From: Fidelibacterota bacterium | GTDB lineage: Bacteria; Bipolaricaulota; Bipolaricaulia; Bipolaricaulales; Bipolaricaulaceae | DNA: 8,096 nucleotides | Assembly (NCBI GenBank): GCA_024277405.1 | Contig: JAJRVI010000101.1 | Coordinates: 1-8,096 of the forward strand | Direction: 5' to 3' | Shown here: in pieces, positions 6,592 through 8,096 of the stretch | How positions within the stretch are numbered: position 1 is the stretch's first letter | How the letters are laid out: the number at the start of each line of letters is the position of its first letter | The notes under the pieces: model-generated | Seen by the model: only the letters and a program-made list of their open reading frames with translations | Databases searched by the model: none | What the model was told of the DNA's origin: nothing | Position numbers and translations under genes: made by a program

Positions 6592-6749
6592 TTCTTCCCG
6601 ATTTTAACCGCTTTCCGCACCCCATCCCGGCCCCCTAAGCGGATAAAAGGACACCGACCGCTTCCCCGGAGCCGCCGGCCGGGATCACGCCCATCGCGAT
6701 CGCCCCCTTCCCCACAGCCGGCGGTGCCCCCCGGAAGTACAGGGGGAAG
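6592..6749. other. Intergenic region between trmB stop and tsaD start
   Basis: These 158 noncoding bases hold no convincing small gene. On the trmB (minus) side, three bases after its stop, CCCCC (6742-6746) can pair with GGGGG (within 6727-6732) over a 9-base loop, but no U tract follows, so an intrinsic terminator is doubtful. Next to tsaD, AAGCGG occurs three times in alternating orientation: on the plus strand CCGCTT at 6608-6613, AAGCGG at 6637-6642 and CCGCTT at 6658-6663. The tsaD TAAAAT box lies directly beside the first copy. A GC-rich dyad CCCGG/CCGGG (6665-6669 with 6679-6683) and a GCGATCGC palindrome (6696-6703) complete the region. Confidence 0.6.
6601..6606 (-). promoter_or_regulatory. 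Putative -10 box TAAAAT upstream of tsaD
   Basis: TAAAAT within CGGTTAAAATC on the minus strand ends 9 bases before the tsaD ATG. Spacing and flanks equal those at amrS. It matches a -10 hexamer at five of six positions. No TTGACA-like hexamer is visible 16-18 bases upstream (CGGGAT at 17). Transcription would begin within about 3 bases of the ATG. Confidence 0.5.
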
Positions 6750-7694
6750 TCAGGGTTCCACCCCGTTTTCCTCCAGGCGCTTGGCTACGGCGAATACCGC
6801 CCGCTTCACCGCGGGGGTGCGGAACGGCACGGTGGCCCCGTCCAGCTGCACGATCCAGCCCTTGGCATCCCGTGAGACCGAGATGAAGAACTGTTGTTGA
6901 AAATCGTCGTCGGTGGCGAAGGTCCGGAGCAACACCTCGTCCCCACACGGGGCCACGAACGCCTCCTTGACCACGAACGCCCCCCGGGGCCACACCTCCT
7001 TCAGGCCCACGACCTTCCGCGGGATATCCTCCTTGTCCAATTCGGTTTTCAACCGTACATGGGGCATCCTTCCCTCCGCGATCCGCTCCACGGCGGCGGG
7101 CCCGAGCTTCCGCGCCGCCATGCGGTAGATCTTGAGCCCCCGCGCCCGCCACTTGCGTTCGTAGCGTGTCCTGGGTTCCCCTTGGATCTCAAGAGGGCCC
7201 TCGATCCCGAAGCAACCGGTGGCCGCGAGGTTACCCCGGGCCTCCTCGGCGAAGAAGAGGGCATCGGTGGTGAGCTCGAAGACGCCGCCGGGCTCGAGGA
7301 CCGCCGCCAGGGTCCGGGCGAACTCCGCGTTCACCAGGCGCCTCTCCGCGTGGCGTGCCTTCGGCCAGGGACAGGGGAAGTTGACGATCACCCGGCGCAC
7401 GGAGCCGTCGGGGAAGAGCTCCCGCAGGCCGAAGCGGCCGTCCAGGCGCACCACGCGCACGTTCGTGAGTCCCGCCGCGTGGAACTTCCGACAGGCCTTC
7501 TCGATGCAGGTCAGCGATAGCTCGAACCCCACATAGTCGAACTCCGGATGCCGCGCGGCCTCCTCGGTCAAGAACTCCCCGTTCCCGAAGCCGATCTCGA
7601 CGGTCAACGGGGCCCGTCTCCCGAAGATGCCGGCCCAATCCGGCGGGAGTTGTGTGAACAGCCGCGGCTCGACGAGGTACCTCGCGAACACCAT
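6750..7694 (-). CDS. trmB: tRNA (guanine-46-N7)-methyltransferase TrmB, long form
   Basis: A 314-residue Rossmann-fold methyltransferase that makes m7G at position 46 of the tRNA variable loop using SAM. Signatures: SAM loop EIGFGNG (33-39), YVGFELS with acidic Glu58 (54-60), VNFPCPWPKARHAERRL (104-120), TTDALFF (142-148) and TRYERKWRARG (176-186). Two points are unusual. The PDPW Asp of the motif common in TrmB is Cys108 here (codon TGT). Residues about 187-314 extend well past the canonical 210-240-residue enzyme, similar to long TrmB proteins of some thermophiles; I do not recognise a domain there, though several aromatic/basic strands suggest a folded unit. The frame stays open upstream to a start at 7808, and another ATG lies at 7736, but both would run into or abut the divergent M20 gene. 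The ATG at 7694 has a TAAGCT box 7 bases upstream and gives the expected N-terminus. The exact start is uncertain. Confidence 0.9.
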   Translation of the reverse strand: MVFARYLVEPRLFTQLPPDWAGIFGRRAPLTVEIGFGNGEFLTEEAARHPEFDYVGFELSLTCIEKACRKFHAAGLTNVRVVRLDGRFGLRELFPDGSVRRVIVNFPCPWPKARHAERRLVNAEFARTLAAVLEPGGVFELTTDALFFAEEARGNLAATGCFGIEGPLEIQGEPRTRYERKWRARGLKIYRMAARKLGPAAVERIAEGRMPHVRLKTELDKEDIPRKVVGLKEVWPRGAFVVKEAFVAPCGDEVLLRTFATDDDFQQQFFISVSRDAKGWIVQLDGATVPFRTPAVKRAVFAVAKRLEENGVEP

Positions 7695-7701
7695 CTCCTC
7701 A

Positions 7702-7707
7702 AGCTTA
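7702..7707 (-). promoter_or_regulatory. Putative -10 box TAAGCT upstream of trmB
   Basis: TAAGCT on the minus strand is followed by TGAGGAG and then the ATG at 7694, so transcription would start at or next to the start codon. The GAGGAG touches the ATG with no spacer, too close for a normal Shine-Dalgarno. This is the weakest -10 match of the four in the window. Confidence 0.35.
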
Positions 7708-7720
7708 GCCGATTCCCCGC

Positions 7721-7726
7721 TAAAAT
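7721..7726 (+). promoter_or_regulatory. Putative -10 box TAAAAT upstream of the rightward M20 gene
   Basis: TAAAAT on the plus strand ends 8 bases before the ATG at 7735. It lies in the only 40-base gap between trmB and the divergent M20 gene. No well-spaced purine-rich Shine-Dalgarno is present; GTGGGG at 7727-7732 is only 2 bases from the ATG. Confidence 0.45.
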
Positions 7727-7734
7727 GTGGGGCC

Positions 7735-8096
7735 ATGGGATGGGATCTGATGGAGATCGCCCTGGAGATCATGCGGCCCCACACCACCTCGGGCCGTGAG
7801 TGGCTCATCGAGGATTTTTTAGTGGAAAGGCTAAGAGAGGCCGGTCTGGAGGTCCGGCTTCAAGACGTCCCCGGCGTAGGCGACAACATCCTCGCCCGTA
7901 GAGGCGAGGGAGGTTTCCTAATCGTTACCCATACCGACGTCTATCCCTATCTGACCCCTGAGATCCAGGAGCCCTGGGTAGATGGAGGGGTGCTCTTCGG
8001 CCGTTGCGCGGTGGACACCAAGGGACAGATCGCCGCCCTGCTCGTAGCCCTTCGGGAGAGCGAGGGCCCGGTGGACGTGGCCCTGGTGGTGGACGA
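7735..8096 (+). CDS. M20-family metallopeptidase (ArgE/DapE-like), N-terminal part
   Basis: The first 120 codons of a cytosolic metal-dependent peptidase or deacylase; the frame is open at the window end. Translation gives a short helical N-terminus with HTTSGRE (16-22) and EDFLVERLREAGLEV (26-40). The first metal motif is LIVTHTDVYP (62-71, His66 with Asp68), and the second is GRCAVDTKGQ (89-98), whose Asp94 would bridge the two metals; the family form is usually GRGxxDxKG. This order and spacing fit M20 peptidases such as ArgE, DapE or N-acetyl-lysine deacetylases, but the general base Glu, the lid domain and the remaining ligands lie beyond the window, so substrate cannot be judged. It is not closely similar to the M20 amidohydrolase at 1696-2886, which has the GHACGHN-type site. 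ATG codons at 7750 and 7771 are alternative starts; 7735 is favoured by the TAAAAT box. Confidence 0.85.
   Translation, partial: MGWDLMEIALEIMRPHTTSGREWLIEDFLVERLREAGLEVRLQDVPGVGDNILARRGEGGFLIVTHTDVYPYLTPEIQEPWVDGGVLFGRCAVDTKGQIAALLVALRESEGPVDVALVVD

Noticed and set aside
6696..6703. GCGATCGC palindrome, identical to the cyanobacterial HIP1 octamer.
   Set aside because: A single copy in G+C-rich DNA is expected by chance, and nothing else suggests a cyanobacterium.
7695..7808. TrmB extended upstream to 7736 or 7808.
   Set aside because: This would abut or overlap the divergent M20 gene, adds residues unlike TrmB, and has no ribosome binding site. It is not excluded without 5' data.
1..8096. 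A new defence, toxin or mobile system hidden among the genes.
   Set aside because: Every sizeable open frame with coding character belongs to a known housekeeping or enzyme family; no direct-repeat arrays, transposase, integrase or att-like repeats were seen.

Overview
The window is G+C-rich bacterial chromosome (about two-thirds G+C by eye), densely packed with conserved housekeeping genes. I see no mobile element, CRISPR array, rRNA, tRNA or phage gene. Bacterial origin is shown by YidD and by bacterial-type TrmB, TrmH and TsaD. The start of TrmB (a Pro-Pro-Asp-Trp segment just before the SAM motif) and its long C-terminal extension recall deep-branching, often thermophilic lineages such as Deinococcota, Thermotogota or Bipolaricaulota. 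That placement is an inference from memory, not a search result.

Layout. Bases 1-1681 run rightward: the C-terminal part of a pyrimidine-nucleoside (thymidine) phosphorylase, an alpha/beta-hydrolase of the monoacylglycerol-lipase type whose GTG start overlaps the phosphorylase stop, and the small membrane-insertion factor YidD. Bases 1696-7694 run leftward in three apparent transcription units. In transcription order these are trmB alone (7694-6750), then tsaD-galE joined by a TTGA overlap (6591-4571), then amrS-trmH-M20 amidohydrolase (4498-1696). From 7735 a second M20-family metallopeptidase runs rightward, divergent from trmB, and is cut by the window end.

How the genes relate. Three of the leftward genes modify tRNA: TrmB (m7G46), TsaD (t6A37) and TrmH (Gm18). 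The radical SAM enzyme AmrS sits 5 bases upstream of trmH. GalE makes and interconverts UDP-hexoses. The two M20 enzymes, the lipase-like hydrolase and the nucleoside phosphorylase are catabolic or salvage enzymes with no obvious shared pathway.

The most notable signal is regulatory. The four genes that appear to head transcription units (amrS, tsaD, trmB and the second M20 gene) each carry a TAA-type -10-like hexamer 7-9 bases before the start codon and no well-spaced Shine-Dalgarno sequence. Two operon-internal genes (galE and the first M20 gene) instead have strong AGGAGG sites. This fits leaderless or nearly leaderless transcription of first genes. The rest is largely ordinary, and I found no convincing new multi-gene system.
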